The notes under the pieces: model-generated
Told to the model about the DNA's origin: nothing
Database searches by the model: none
The model's input: only the letters and a program-made list of their open reading frames with translations
Shown here: positions 19,235 through 28,061 of the stretch, one piece after another
Numbering within the stretch: the first letter of the stretch is position 1
Layout of the letters: each line of letters opens with the position of its first letter
Assembly (NCBI RefSeq): GCF_003073375.1
Contig: NZ_CP029002.1
Coordinates: 1,350,001-1,414,000, forward strand
Source of the DNA: Lysinibacillus sp. 2017
Lineage (GTDB): Bacteria; Bacillota; Bacilli; Bacillales_A; Planococcaceae
DNA: 64,000 bases
Direction of reading: 5' to 3'
Translations under genes and position numbers: made by a program

Positions 19235-19271
19235 GAAAAACCATCCGTGAATGAAGTAACGGATGGTTTTT
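19235..19271. terminator. Terminator downstream of the cbaA fragment
   Basis: AAAAACCATCCGT / ACGGATGGTTTTT with a 10-base loop; symmetrical A and T runs allow use on either strand. Read on the minus strand it is the terminator that the original cbaA gene would have used. Confidence 0.85.
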
Positions 19272-19311
19272 GTGTGACAAATCTAGTAAGAGAGGGGGAG
19301 TCTTTATATTA

Positions 19312-20430
19312 TCACCAAGGAGTAAATCCTGTAGTGCCTAATGGTGAGTTTCTTAAAATCTCGATAATTGGCATTGTATAAGCGAAAATGATTAACGCTG
19401 CAACAATAACACCCCAAAGTTTAAAGTTTTCTAAAATAGCAGGTGTTTTTTGTGCACCTGGAGCAGCTTCTGCAACTGGGAATTCTTCATGACCTTTTGG
19501 TGCGAAGAATGCTAATTGAATTACCATATAAGTGATTAAAATAATGGCAACGAAAAGAATTGTTCCGCCTACTGCTTGAGCAATTGAGTAAGGAATCCAA
19601 TCGATTGCTTGTTGTGCACCGCCGTATTCAGAGTAATCTGAGCGACGTGGAGCACCGAGTAAACCTGCAATGTGCATTGATCCCGACATGATAGCCATAC
19701 CAATTGCCCAAAGAACTCCTACATAAATCCCCATTTTATTTAATACGGGCGTTAACACACGGCCAGTTAAATGTGGAATTAACCAGAATGCAACCCCGAA
19801 GAATGTTAATACTACTGCTGTTGCCACCGTTAAATGGAAGTGACCTGTTACCCAAATCGTATTATGCACTAATTGGTTCATTTGGTGAGATGCGTTAACG
19901 ATACCACCAGCGCCACCAGGAATGAAGGCAACCATCCCAATAAAAGGTAGTAAGAAGCGTGAATCACCCCAAGGTAATTTTTTGAACCAACCAAGAACAC
20001 CTTTCGCACCTAATTCACGGCCACGTAACTCAAATGTTGCGAACAATGAGAACGCAGTCATTAATGATGGAATAATGACAAAGAATGTTAACGTAACTTG
20101 AATGAACTTCCAAAATCCATCAATACCAGGCTCTGTCAATTGGTGGTGAAGACCTACTGGGAATGAGAATAATAAGAATAAAATAAACGATAAACGAGCT
20201 AGTGAATCAGAGAAAATTTTCGCTCCGATAATTTTTGGTACGATGACATACCAAGCCATATATGCTGGTAATAACCAGAAGTATACAAGCGCATGTCCAA
20301 AATACCAGAATAATGTACGAGTTAATAAAACGTCAACACGAGAAATTAAACCAAGAGCCCAAGGTAATAACTGGAATAACACTTCGACTGCAACACCTAA
20401 AGAACATGTAATCCATAATAGGCACTTAAC
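19312..20430 (-). pseudogene. cbaA: cbaA 3' fragment (ba3-type oxidase subunit I, residues about 182-553)
   Basis: About 372 codons homologous and co-linear with the C-terminal two thirds of the complete CbaA at 25623-27284, roughly 95 percent identical in protein from about position 20345 to the stop, less so in the last 85 bases toward 20430. Homology begins at a Val codon (20428-20430) and is preceded in frame by a stop, so there is no proper start and no ribosome site. It includes the Cu-B and heme ligands (LHHQL, TGHFHLT). It is the original 3' end of a gene separated from its 5' part by the island, or an element-borne copy; see findings. Confidence 0.9.
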
Positions 20431-20511
20431 ATTGGGGATTTACGTATGTTTACTTTAGTCTATCCCCACAAACCTATATATATCAACGTTTAAAGATTAC
20501 AAAAAATGGTA

Positions 20512-20526
20512 AAAAGTTATCCACAG
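20512..20526 (+). repeat. 15-base direct repeat, left copy (contains TTATCCACA)
   Basis: AAAAGTTATCCACAG occurs here and again at 25524-25538, on the two non-coding edges of the island. The core equals the consensus DnaA box. Confidence 0.6.
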
Positions 20527-20789
20527 GTACATTTTAATGTACAGATTTATAATATTAATCGACTTGTATATGAAAATCAGCGACAAGCGTAGATTTTTTC
20601 TTTATGAAATTGTTGTAAGTTGGATATAGTTTATTTAAAGGTAATTGTATGGACAAAATATTTTGCCGTAGGATTTTTTTTAAGGAATTCCATTACTTCG
20701 AATTTCGTTAAATCGATATAATAGTTTATCCAATTGCCTAATTATGAATTTTATTAAAATTCAAGTTAATGCTATTTTTAAAAGTGAAT

Positions 20790-20875
20790 TTTTATTTAAT
20801 GTCACGCAATATATGTATAGAATCCAAAAGGATAGATGAGCTTACCTAAAATCGCTCTATCTATCCTATTTTGCA
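20790..20875 (+). other. Intergenic hairpin pair, copy A
   Basis: TATTTAATGTCACGCAATATA followed about 20 bases later by a stem GGATAGATGAGC / GCTCTATCTATCC and TATTTT. Resembles the loci at 41935-42058 and, on the other strand, 45424-45490. No promoter or gene precedes it on this strand, so it could be a small RNA end or a relic of a repeat. Confidence 0.4.
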
Positions 20876-21080
20876 TCCAGAATTAAATTAGGCTGTCTTA
20901 TCAAAGATTCTTGCCATGGAGAAGAGTGGGGCGCGCCCGTTTGTGGAATATGTTTAATTCAATAGTTCTAACAACTCTACATCTACTTTTTGTTACCCCT
21001 ACAAATATTAATCATTTCCATTTGTTAGAAAATTATATATAATGTACTGAAATTACCAATTAAGTTAAAGGGTGTTGAAC

Positions 21081-22361
21081 ATGAGACTTCGATTTGAAGA
21101 ATGGATCTTATCACAAGAAATTTCTACAGATGCGAAAGATTTGATTAATGAAGCACTATTGTGTTATAAGGCAACAGCTTACAAAGCTTCATTATTATTT
21201 TCTTATCTGTGCTTTCAAACAATAATTAGAGATAGAATGCTTAATGCACATAAGCCAGACAATATTTCTCAAGGTTTGTGGGATGACATACTAAAAAATC
21301 TCCGAAATGAAGATAAGTGGGATTCAACAGTATATGATAACCTTCAAAGACAATCACCTAAGGAAATCTTTCTATTAAATGACGATATACGTAATCAAAT
21401 TACTTTTTGGAAAAATCGGAGAAACGATTGCGCACACTCTAAAAATAACAAAATTACCGTTTCCCATGTTGAAAGTTTTTGGACATTCATCAGGTCTAAC
21501 CTACCTAAGATTATGGTTAATGGAAGTCGAGAAGCATTAATAAACAAAATAAAAAGACATTTTGATGTTAGCTTGACCGCTCCAAATGCTGATATTACAT
21601 ATATTGTAAATGAAGTACCTCAAGCTATTGAAGAAAGCGATCTTAATGTTTTTTTTGAAACAATATTTAATTATTTTACTGATACTACCATTCTTTGGGA
21701 TATCGATCAGAGTTATATTAGTTTTTGGGAAAAGCTCTTTTTACTAAATAACGAAAAAGTTACGAGGTATCTGGTCCAATTCATGAAATCTAATGAAAAC
21801 CTTGTAATGCCATTTTTAAGAGCATTTCCTAATCGGGTAAATTACTTTTCTAGTGATGCATCTTTTATACGTAATTTATGGCATTCAAAGATATTTGAAA
21901 ATGCTTATGATCCTAAAGGAGATTTAAAATTATATTGTGCCATTCTAAGAAATGATTTAATTGCGTACGAAGAGCAAGATGAGGCAAAAGAAAATATTGT
22001 AAGAAAAATAAGCAATATTATTCCTGATGAAGATGATTTTTATATTCTAAATAAAAATGACTTTTTCGTAAAATTCAAAGAAATTATATTTGGAACATCC
22101 TTTTTGAATAACTTTGATAGAGCGAACAATAGAAGAGATATTATCACCTATTATTTACAACAATTTCCACTGGATGAGCTAGTTGTTAGAGCAATAACGT
22201 CTACCTTTGACACAAGTAATCATCCATGGCATTTAAGAGATGCTTTAAATGAATTTTTTATAGAAAACCCAGAAAAGAGAGATTCCTTTATTACTATTTT
22301 GGGGGAATATGAGATTGAACCACCTTGTTATTTAAGTTCAATAAAAGAAGCAGTATCCTAA
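21081..22361 (+). CDS. HEPN-type protein, island cargo 1
   Basis: 426 residues, no membrane segment, strongly helical. In the N-terminal domain, after a helix with the LLFSYLCFQTIIRDRML pattern, the motif R114-N-D-C-A-H119 gives the R-x4-H signature of HEPN ribonucleases and toxins. The remaining 300 residues are helical and I do not recognise them. ATG at 21081 follows AAAGGGTG; an upstream in-frame GTG is inside that site. It is monocistronic with a hairpin downstream at 22444. By analogy with other HEPN proteins on islands it may cut RNA in an abortive defence; this is inference from one motif and location. Confidence 0.6.
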   Translation: MRLRFEEWILSQEISTDAKDLINEALLCYKATAYKASLLFSYLCFQTIIRDRMLNAHKPDNISQGLWDDILKNLRNEDKWDSTVYDNLQRQSPKEIFLLNDDIRNQITFWKNRRNDCAHSKNNKITVSHVESFWTFIRSNLPKIMVNGSREALINKIKRHFDVSLTAPNADITYIVNEVPQAIEESDLNVFFETIFNYFTDTTILWDIDQSYISFWEKLFLLNNEKVTRYLVQFMKSNENLVMPFLRAFPNRVNYFSSDASFIRNLWHSKIFENAYDPKGDLKLYCAILRNDLIAYEEQDEAKENIVRKISNIIPDEDDFYILNKNDFFVKFKEIIFGTSFLNNFDRANNRRDIITYYLQQFPLDELVVRAITSTFDTSNHPWHLRDALNEFFIENPEKRDSFITILGEYEIEPPCYLSSIKEAVS

Positions 22362-22789
22362 TCAGATAGGTATTCAAGGGGTAGCGCAACAACAGAACTT
22401 GATTTTTGAACGGACTTTAAAAATGGAAGTTTGGAAAGAAATTGAAATCCAAGAAATGGCGTTAAACCAACATTTCTTGGATTTCCCTTTGAATATTGTT
22501 TATACAGCTTTTTACAAATATATAAACAGGGCTACGATAGTACTTTTCAAGATTATGCAGAGTGTGTTATCTGAATAAAAACCTGCATTTTTTTTTTACG
22601 TTCCTATACTTCAATTACAGGAGCTTTAATTGAAAAAAACGATTTTCAACAATCGCTCTCGTTTTCATTAAAGGGTTATTTTATGAAACAATATATTTTC
22701 GGGAAAAATGATTATTGCATAATAAGTTATTTTTAGTGATTATATTTTAGCATAAACAAGTATGGCATAATTATTTTTGAGGTGATTAC
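22362..22789. other. Intergenic stretch between the two HEPN genes
   Basis: 428 bases. A 15-base perfect stem GAAATCCAAGAAATG / CATTTCTTGGATTTC (22444-22485, loop 12) followed by CCCTTTG may act as terminator. A 59-codon frame open from TTG at about 22399 to the TAA at 22576-22578 runs across this hairpin; it has no ribosome site and no recognised family, and is probably not a gene. The rest is AT-rich and can supply the promoter of the next gene. Confidence 0.55.
22444..22490 (+). terminator. Probable terminator after island cargo 1
   Basis: Perfect 15-base stem with a 12-base loop and a moderate T-rich tail (CCCTTT). Confidence 0.6.
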
Positions 22790-23707
22790 ATGAACTTATG
22801 GGAAACTTATGTGAAAGTAGATAAACATCTAAATGAAAAATTGCTAACTATTCCTCCTTACCCTTGTGTTTCAGGCAAGAGGATACAAGAATTGTTAGCT
22901 AGCTTAGAAAATCCAGATCCAGCTTGGGGAGGGTTAGATGGAGAAATATTAAGGATGGTAAAAAATCCATGGCAAAGAGCCTATCAAATTGAATATAGAT
23001 TTAAGCCAACAAAAATATTTAATGACTTCATGAAAATAATTGAAAGTGCAACCTATGATTTGATGATAGGAAATTACATTTGTTCCTATTTGAGTTTGGT
23101 GCCAGTGGTAGAAGCAATATTACGAAAATGGTTTAATGAAATTAAATCAATAAATAAACAAGGGGGTGACTTTAACAGAAAAATTTTTGTAGAAAACCTA
23201 GTTAAGTATTTATACGAAAAAAATAATGAACGCCATACTAATATCAAGTTCCAAAATTGGATTAATAATCAAATTAAATTTTTTGATTTTATGATTAACG
23301 AAGTATTTTACCTTAGATTTAAGGATTCAGAAGAAGGTGTAAAAAAAGAATTTAATAGAAACAGAACTTTACATCTCTTAGATAACATTGAGGACGTAGA
23401 AGTTGTAAGGGATAATAATACAAGGATTTTCTTATTATTAGATATAATTGCTGAATTATATTTAAGCCTTAATGAAGAACTATATAATCAAAATACTTTT
23501 CACACTGATTATGAAAAAAATATTGATTTTAACTTAAGGTGGAAGATTTATCTAAAAAGTGCAATGGAGACTATAAATTTTACAGATATGACTATAATAA
23601 ATTTTGCCTTTTATCAGGAAGAAAAAAAAACAATGACTGATGAACAAAAGCAGAAATTTATTGAGCAAAAGGAATATCAAATACAGTTTATACAATCTAA
23701 AAATTGA
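22790..23707 (+). CDS. HEPN-type protein, island cargo 2
   Basis: 305 residues. A helical core begins around residue 80 (MIGNYICSYLSLVPVVEAILRKW, a typical first HEPN helix) and the motif R190-N-R-T-L-H195 followed by the helix RIFLLLDIIAELYLSL resembles the HEPN form NRxxxLHG-x(n)-lrlFLLLD found in abortive-infection-linked proteins. The glycine after His is replaced by Leu here. N-terminal 75 residues contain PPYPCVSGK and are not recognised. ATG 22790 follows GAGGTGATTAC. It is unlike cargo 1 in sequence, so two separate HEPN families share this island. Function is inferred, not shown. Confidence 0.55.
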   Translation: MNLWETYVKVDKHLNEKLLTIPPYPCVSGKRIQELLASLENPDPAWGGLDGEILRMVKNPWQRAYQIEYRFKPTKIFNDFMKIIESATYDLMIGNYICSYLSLVPVVEAILRKWFNEIKSINKQGGDFNRKIFVENLVKYLYEKNNERHTNIKFQNWINNQIKFFDFMINEVFYLRFKDSEEGVKKEFNRNRTLHLLDNIEDVEVVRDNNTRIFLLLDIIAELYLSLNEELYNQNTFHTDYEKNIDFNLRWKIYLKSAMETINFTDMTIINFAFYQEEKKTMTDEQKQKFIEQKEYQIQFIQSKN

Positions 23708-23811
23708 TAAGGTGATAATATATTTTCGATATTCCACAATCCCGATTGATGTATAAGCCCACCTTTTCTTTATAGCAACAATCTTTGAGAAAACAACCTT
23801 AAACAAAAATC

Positions 23812-23861
23812 AAGAACAAGTAATTTATCTATGCAATGGATGAATTACTTGTTCTTTTTTG
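23812..23861 (+). terminator. Terminator before the recombinase gene
   Basis: Perfect 14-base stem AAGAACAAGTAATT / AATTACTTGTTCTT with a 17-base loop and T6 tail; ends the cargo 2 transcript. Confidence 0.92.
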
Positions 23862-23907
23862 TCCTAAAATGTACCTATTATAAGGTATTAATAAAGGAGG
23901 ACAATTA

Positions 23908-25488
23908 ATGATTACTCTTGAAAAGATGCTAGACCTTTCATCTTATGAGTTAGAAAAAGAAGTATATTATGTTTTTGCATATGCACGTAAATCACAACCA
24001 AAAAGGGAAACAGAGGATGAAGAAAATCGAATTGAAAAAGATTTAGAAATGCAAGTGGCTCGACTTGAAGATTACTGTAAGAGAAAAGGCTGGAAATTTA
24101 AATTATTCCGTGAAGTGAAATCGGGAGAAAATATTTCTGATAGACCAGTTATGCAAGAAATGCTAAAAGAAATACAAGAGGGTTTTTGTGATGCTGTCAT
24201 AGTTGTTGATTATGACCGTCTAAGCCGTGGATCGGGTAGAGACCAAGAGAGAATTTTAAACGTATTAAGAAACTCAGCTACACTAATTGTAGAAGTGTCA
24301 GGTGTTATTTTCAATCCTTTAAATAGGGAGGATATGAATCGATTAAAAATGAAGGGTTTGTTCTCAAACTTTGAGTATGGTCAAATTGTGTCTCGGTTTA
24401 CAAGCTATAAGAGAATTGGAGCAAAAGAGGGGAAATGGGTTTCGGGTAAAACACCATTTGGCTATGATAGAGATAGAAAAACAAAACATTTAATTATCAA
24501 CAAAGAGGAAGGGGAAATTTATAAAGAACGTATTTTAAAGCCTTTTCTTAATGGAAAGATAGTAGACCAAATAGTACAAGAGCTCAATAATGCAAAAATC
24601 CCTTCCCCTAGAAATAAAGAATGGACAACACCAACAGTTATTAAATTACTAAAAAGTGAATTATATTGTGGAACAATTATATACAATAAAACTACTGGTA
24701 GTAAAAAATCTATGGATTCCATAAATAAAGATCCTTATAGAAAACTTCCACCAGAAAAATGGACTTATGCGTATGACGCACATCCACCATTAAAAACTTT
24801 AGAAGAACAAGATATAATTTTGGGATTATTTAAAACGCGAGGTAAAATACAATCAAAGACAAATTTACACCCTTTACACGCTCTTGTTAAATGTTATAAC
24901 TGTGGCCACAGCATGCATATACAAAAGTGCAAACAAAAGAAGGATCAAGAAAAGGAAAAATTTCGATTTAAGCCATGTAAATGTGGGAAAAACAAAGGTG
25001 GCACTATAGAAATTATTGATACAGTAATAAATGGTGTTTTTAAAATATATGAAGAAAAACTTTTAGCTACAAATATTAAACAAGATGAAGTATTAAAACA
25101 ATCAATGTATGCAAAAGATGTTGAAAAAATTAAGAATGAAATTGCTCTCAATGAAAAGGCAATAGAGCGAATTGAAAATGCTTTTGAAATGGGAGAATAT
25201 ACAATAGAAAAAATGATACGGAGTCGTAAAAAGAGAGAAGGAATAATAGTAAAGTTAATTAAAGACATAGAACAAATTCATTCGAAACAAAGTAAAATTA
25301 CAGTTATAGACAAAGATAAAATGCTGAAAAGATTACGTCAATATAAAAAGAGAATATTACAGTATCATAATAATCCAGAAAAGCTTAGAGAGGTATATAT
25401 TAATATATTTGATAAAATTATATGGAAGAAAATGAAGGATGATGAAGCAGAAATTACTGTGAAGTTTCTTTTGGAGGATAGAAGTTAA
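23908..25488 (+). CDS. Large serine recombinase (site-specific integrase)
   Basis: 526 residues. Resolvase N-terminal domain (about 20-165) with the catalytic serine in YARKSQ (Ser29) and the arginines of DYDRLSRGSGRDQ; a recombinase domain (about 180-300; SGKTPFGYDRDRKTKHL, LYCGTIIYNKTTGS); a zinc ribbon with CYNCGHSMH and CKCG; then a charged coiled coil (about 380-450) as used by phage and ICE integrases for directionality. RBS AAAGGAGG before the ATG. It lies close to the right end of the island and, by position, catalysed integration in cbaA. No excisionase-type gene is visible in the island. Confidence 0.93.
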   Translation: MITLEKMLDLSSYELEKEVYYVFAYARKSQPKRETEDEENRIEKDLEMQVARLEDYCKRKGWKFKLFREVKSGENISDRPVMQEMLKEIQEGFCDAVIVVDYDRLSRGSGRDQERILNVLRNSATLIVEVSGVIFNPLNREDMNRLKMKGLFSNFEYGQIVSRFTSYKRIGAKEGKWVSGKTPFGYDRDRKTKHLIINKEEGEIYKERILKPFLNGKIVDQIVQELNNAKIPSPRNKEWTTPTVIKLLKSELYCGTIIYNKTTGSKKSMDSINKDPYRKLPPEKWTYAYDAHPPLKTLEEQDIILGLFKTRGKIQSKTNLHPLHALVKCYNCGHSMHIQKCKQKKDQEKEKFRFKPCKCGKNKGGTIEIIDTVINGVFKIYEEKLLATNIKQDEVLKQSMYAKDVEKIKNEIALNEKAIERIENAFEMGEYTIEKMIRSRKKREGIIVKLIKDIEQIHSKQSKITVIDKDKMLKRLRQYKKRILQYHNNPEKLREVYINIFDKIIWKKMKDDEAEITVKFLLEDRS

Positions 25489-25523
25489 TATGGGAGTTAC
25501 GTATTGTAAAATAATATACAATT

Positions 25524-25538
25524 AAAAGTTATCCACAG
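25524..25538 (+). repeat. 15-base direct repeat, right copy (contains TTATCCACA)
   Basis: Same 15 bases as at 20512-20526, here 36 bases after the recombinase stop and before the cbaA terminator. Confidence 0.6.
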
Positions 25539-25582
25539 AAGGTTATCTAATAGTAAAGTTTTTGGTTAAATTAGTACCTATA

Positions 25583-25620
25583 AAAAAACTCTCCCATCGC
25601 AGAAGAAGGGGGAGAGGATT
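25583..25620 (-). terminator. Terminator of the complete cbaA
   Basis: On the minus strand CTCTCCC with GGGAGAG close a 14-base loop and are followed by T7. It differs in sequence from the terminator after the cbaA fragment at 19235-19271. Confidence 0.8.
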
Positions 25621-25622
25621 TT

Positions 25623-27284
25623 TTACCATGGGCTGAATCCAGTTGAACCAAGTGGTGAATTTGAAAGTATTTGTATAATAGGCACTGTGTAAGCGATAAG
25701 AATTAATGCGACTAAGATAACCCCCCAAAGCTTGAAGTTCTCTAAAATAGCAGGTGTTTTTTCTGCTCCTGCTGCGACTTCTGCAACTGGGAATTCTTCA
25801 TGACCTTTTGGTGCGAAGAATGCTAATTGAATTATCATATAAGTGATTAAAATAATGGCTACGAATAGAATTGTTCCACCAACTGCTTGTGCAATTGAAT
25901 AAGGAATCCAATCGATTGCCTGTTGTGCACCGCCATATTCGGAATAATCTGAACGACGAGGGGCACCAAGTAAACCTGCAATATGCATCGATCCTGACAT
26001 AATTGCCATACCGATTGCCCAAAGTACACCTACGTAAATCCCCATTTTATTTAATACTGGTGTTAACACACGACCAGTTAAATGTGGAATTAACCAGAAT
26101 GCAACCCCGAAGAATGTTAAGACTACTGTAGTTGCCACAGTTAAATGGAAGTGACCTGTAACCCAAATTGTATTGTGCACTAATTGGTTCATTTGGTGAG
26201 ATGCGTTAACGATACCACCAGCGCCACCAGGAATGAAGGCGACCATCCCGATAAATGGTAGTAAGAAACGTGAATCACCCCAAGGTAATTTTTTGAACCA
26301 GCCAAGTACGCCTTTTGCGCCTAATTCACGTCCACGTAATTCAAATGTTGCGAACAACGAGAACGCTGTCATTAATGATGGTATAATAACGAAGAACGTT
26401 AAGACTACTTGAAGGAACTTCCAAAGACCGTCAATACCAGGCTCTGTTAATTGGTGGTGAAGACCAACTGGAACTGAGAATAATAAGAATAAAATAAATG
26501 ATAAACGAGCTAATGAATCAGAGAAAATTTTAGCACCGATGATTTTTGGAACAATCACATACCAAGCCATATATGCTGGTAATAACCAGAAGTATACAAG
26601 TGCGTGCCCGAAGTACCAGAATAGTGTACGGGTTAATAACACGTCAACACGAGAAATCAACCCCAATGACCATGGAAGCAATTGAAGTAGTACCTCAGCG
26701 GCGACTGAACTGGTACTAATTACCCATAAAATACAATTTACAAATACCATGTATGTAAGTAATGGTGTTGTTTGACCTTTATTTTCCTTTTTCCATTGGA
26801 AGTATTTCATAATTTGAGCAGCACATAAAAGCCAAGAGCCGACTACTACAAGCGTGAGCCCTAAATAGAAGATCCAGTGTGCCTTTAATGGCGCATAGAA
26901 CGTATAAAGAACAGTTGCTTTATTTAGTAACACCATGACTGCAGCCATTGCTGTACCAAGTGTCATTAGCCAAAAACCAATCCACCCTAATTTACGTTGT
27001 GTGTCAGTTAATGGTCCTGCTGTACGGCTAACCGCGGCAATTTGGAACCCTAAAATGAAGAATGTCGTTAAAATTAAGCCAAGTAATACGCCATGAACTG
27101 TTAATACTTGGTAATAGCCTATTTTAATTCCACCAGGAAGTGAAAATTCTCCTGAACGAACTAATACTTGAAGAAAACCTGCAAGACCACCAAGTAGCAA
27201 TGCGATAAATGCGACATACATATTAGCCATTGCTAGCTTAGCATCTTTTGGAGCGACATTTTTAATGACTGTCGGCTGTTGCAT
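25623..27284 (-). CDS. cbaA: ba3-type cytochrome c oxidase subunit I
   Basis: 553 residues, about 13-14 membrane segments. Terminal oxidase core with heme and Cu-B ligands: VHGVLLG near residue 62 (heme ligand), GHALVYFW (His-Tyr crosslink pattern H-x3-Y), VGLHHQL (Cu-B His pair), TGHFHLT (two heme ligands). Start ATG 27284 after AAAGGTGGTGGA; it overlaps the cbaB stop by 23 bases. The gene is complete, but the part after about residue 181 is duplicated at 19312-20430. The region 26640-26741 differs most between copies, so this gene is probably a chimera of native 5' and island-borne 3' sequence. Confidence 0.95.
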   Translation of the reverse strand: MQQPTVIKNVAPKDAKLAMANMYVAFIALLLGGLAGFLQVLVRSGEFSLPGGIKIGYYQVLTVHGVLLGLILTTFFILGFQIAAVSRTAGPLTDTQRKLGWIGFWLMTLGTAMAAVMVLLNKATVLYTFYAPLKAHWIFYLGLTLVVVGSWLLCAAQIMKYFQWKKENKGQTTPLLTYMVFVNCILWVISTSSVAAEVLLQLLPWSLGLISRVDVLLTRTLFWYFGHALVYFWLLPAYMAWYVIVPKIIGAKIFSDSLARLSFILFLLFSVPVGLHHQLTEPGIDGLWKFLQVVLTFFVIIPSLMTAFSLFATFELRGRELGAKGVLGWFKKLPWGDSRFLLPFIGMVAFIPGGAGGIVNASHQMNQLVHNTIWVTGHFHLTVATTVVLTFFGVAFWLIPHLTGRVLTPVLNKMGIYVGVLWAIGMAIMSGSMHIAGLLGAPRRSDYSEYGGAQQAIDWIPYSIAQAVGGTILFVAIILITYMIIQLAFFAPKGHEEFPVAEVAAGAEKTPAILENFKLWGVILVALILIAYTVPIIQILSNSPLGSTGFSPW

Positions 27285-27762
27285 TTTCGTCCACCACCTT
27301 TAACATAGAATGCATTGCTGTATGACCAGTACCACAGTACTCGTTACATAGGATTAAATATTCGCCAGCTTGATTCATTTCTGCTAAATATTCAGAAACA
27401 TAACCAGGCTCTAACATCATATTAATATTTGTTCCAGCTACTTGGAATCCGTGAATAACATCCTTTGTCGTTGCGATGAATTTCACTTTTGCGCCAAGGG
27501 GAACTTCGATTTCAGGTGGATTATAGTAGAATGCTGAAGCAACGATTACGACTTCGTAATCCCACTCTTTTCCTTCTACTTTATGAACACCTGGATTGTT
27601 AAATGGTGCAATTTCATCAACTTTTTCATAGTTAATCGTATTTTTCGACTCGTTTGGGTGTGTGCCTGTATGGAATGCGCCAACTCCTAAAATAATTAAA
27701 AATGCTACTAATGAGCCGCATCCAAACACAAGCCACCACTTTTCAAACTTATGTAAGTGCAT
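27262..27762 (-). CDS. cbaB: ba3-type cytochrome c oxidase subunit II
   Basis: 166 residues. One N-terminal membrane anchor (about 10-29), then a cupredoxin domain outside the membrane with the binuclear Cu-A site C-x3-C-x3-H-x2-M seen in CNEYCGTGHTAM, plus the earlier histidine in VIHGFQV. It accepts electrons from cytochrome c and passes them to CbaA. Overlapping genes cbaD-cbaB-cbaA on the minus strand form the operon. Confidence 0.95.
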   Translation of the reverse strand: MHLHKFEKWWLVFGCGSLVAFLIILGVGAFHTGTHPNESKNTINYEKVDEIAPFNNPGVHKVEGKEWDYEVVIVASAFYYNPPEIEVPLGAKVKFIATTKDVIHGFQVAGTNINMMLEPGYVSEYLAEMNQAGEYLILCNEYCGTGHTAMHSMLKVVDENATADSH

Positions 27763-27788
27763 GATTAGTACTCCTTTCTTCTTTTACG

Positions 27789-27911
27789 TTACATTCGACC
27801 TGAAAATAAGCTGAAGCAGTAGGCCCAAATTAAAATTATGATAAAGCCTAAAGCAAAAGTCATATAAAGCGTACCTTTTAAGTTCTCTTCCTTTTTCTTT
27901 TGCTTACTCAT
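27789..27911 (-). CDS. cbaD: Cytochrome c oxidase subunit IIa (small subunit)
   Basis: 40-residue protein, too short for usual gene calling. Charged N-terminus (MSKQKKKEENLKG) then one hydrophobic helix (LYMTFALGFIIILIWAY). This is the form of the single-helix subunit IIa that completes ba3-type oxidases and precedes subunit II. GGGAGGGAG lies six bases before the ATG, and the stop is 26 bases before the cbaB start. Symbol by analogy with Thermus/Bacillus naming. Confidence 0.85.
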   Translation of the reverse strand: MSKQKKKEENLKGTLYMTFALGFIIILIWAYCFSLFSGRM

Positions 27912-28061
27912 CGATTCTCCCTCCCCAATTTGAAGAAAAGTTGTATTACTGTTTTCATCATATGGGAATGACTAGTTAGAAGATGTGATTTTTCTCACTT
28001 TAATTCCCTATTTTTGTGAAAAAAGTGTGAAAATAAAAAAGTGCATTTTTAAATATAATAA

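Larger units (their letters stand above)
20431..21080. other. Non-coding left part of the island
   Basis: 650 bases without a credible gene. It holds a TTATCCACA DnaA-box-like word inside a 15-base repeat (20512-20526), a GTACATT-TT-AATGTAC palindrome (20527-20542), the near-perfect palindrome around 20745-20762 (GAATTTTA-T-TAAAATTC), a hairpin-rich stretch at 20790-20870 described under the intergenic hairpin family, and a short GC block GGGGCGCGCCC near 20927. AT-rich sequence at 21025-21055 can supply the promoter of the following gene. Confidence 0.6.
20431..26741. mobile_element. Serine-recombinase island integrated in cbaA
   Basis: Between the cbaA fragment and the homologous point in the complete cbaA lie about 6.3 kb: two HEPN-type genes, a large serine recombinase next to the right end and a second copy of the cbaA 3' part. 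Large serine recombinases integrate by a two-base crossover between unlike attP and attB, so long target repeats are not expected and none is seen at the junctions. The island genes are AT-richer than the flanks. Boundaries are inferred from where cbaA homology stops on the left and from its counterpart on the right, and are uncertain by some tens of bases. Confidence 0.75.

Noticed and set aside
22399-22578. 59-codon open frame between the HEPN genes
   Set aside because: No ribosome site, no known family and a perfect 15-base hairpin in the middle; more likely a terminator in non-coding sequence. Kept only as a note.
20517-25536. Replication origin on the island because of DnaA boxes
   Set aside because: Only one box at each end, no replication initiator gene and no iterons; two scattered boxes do not make an origin.
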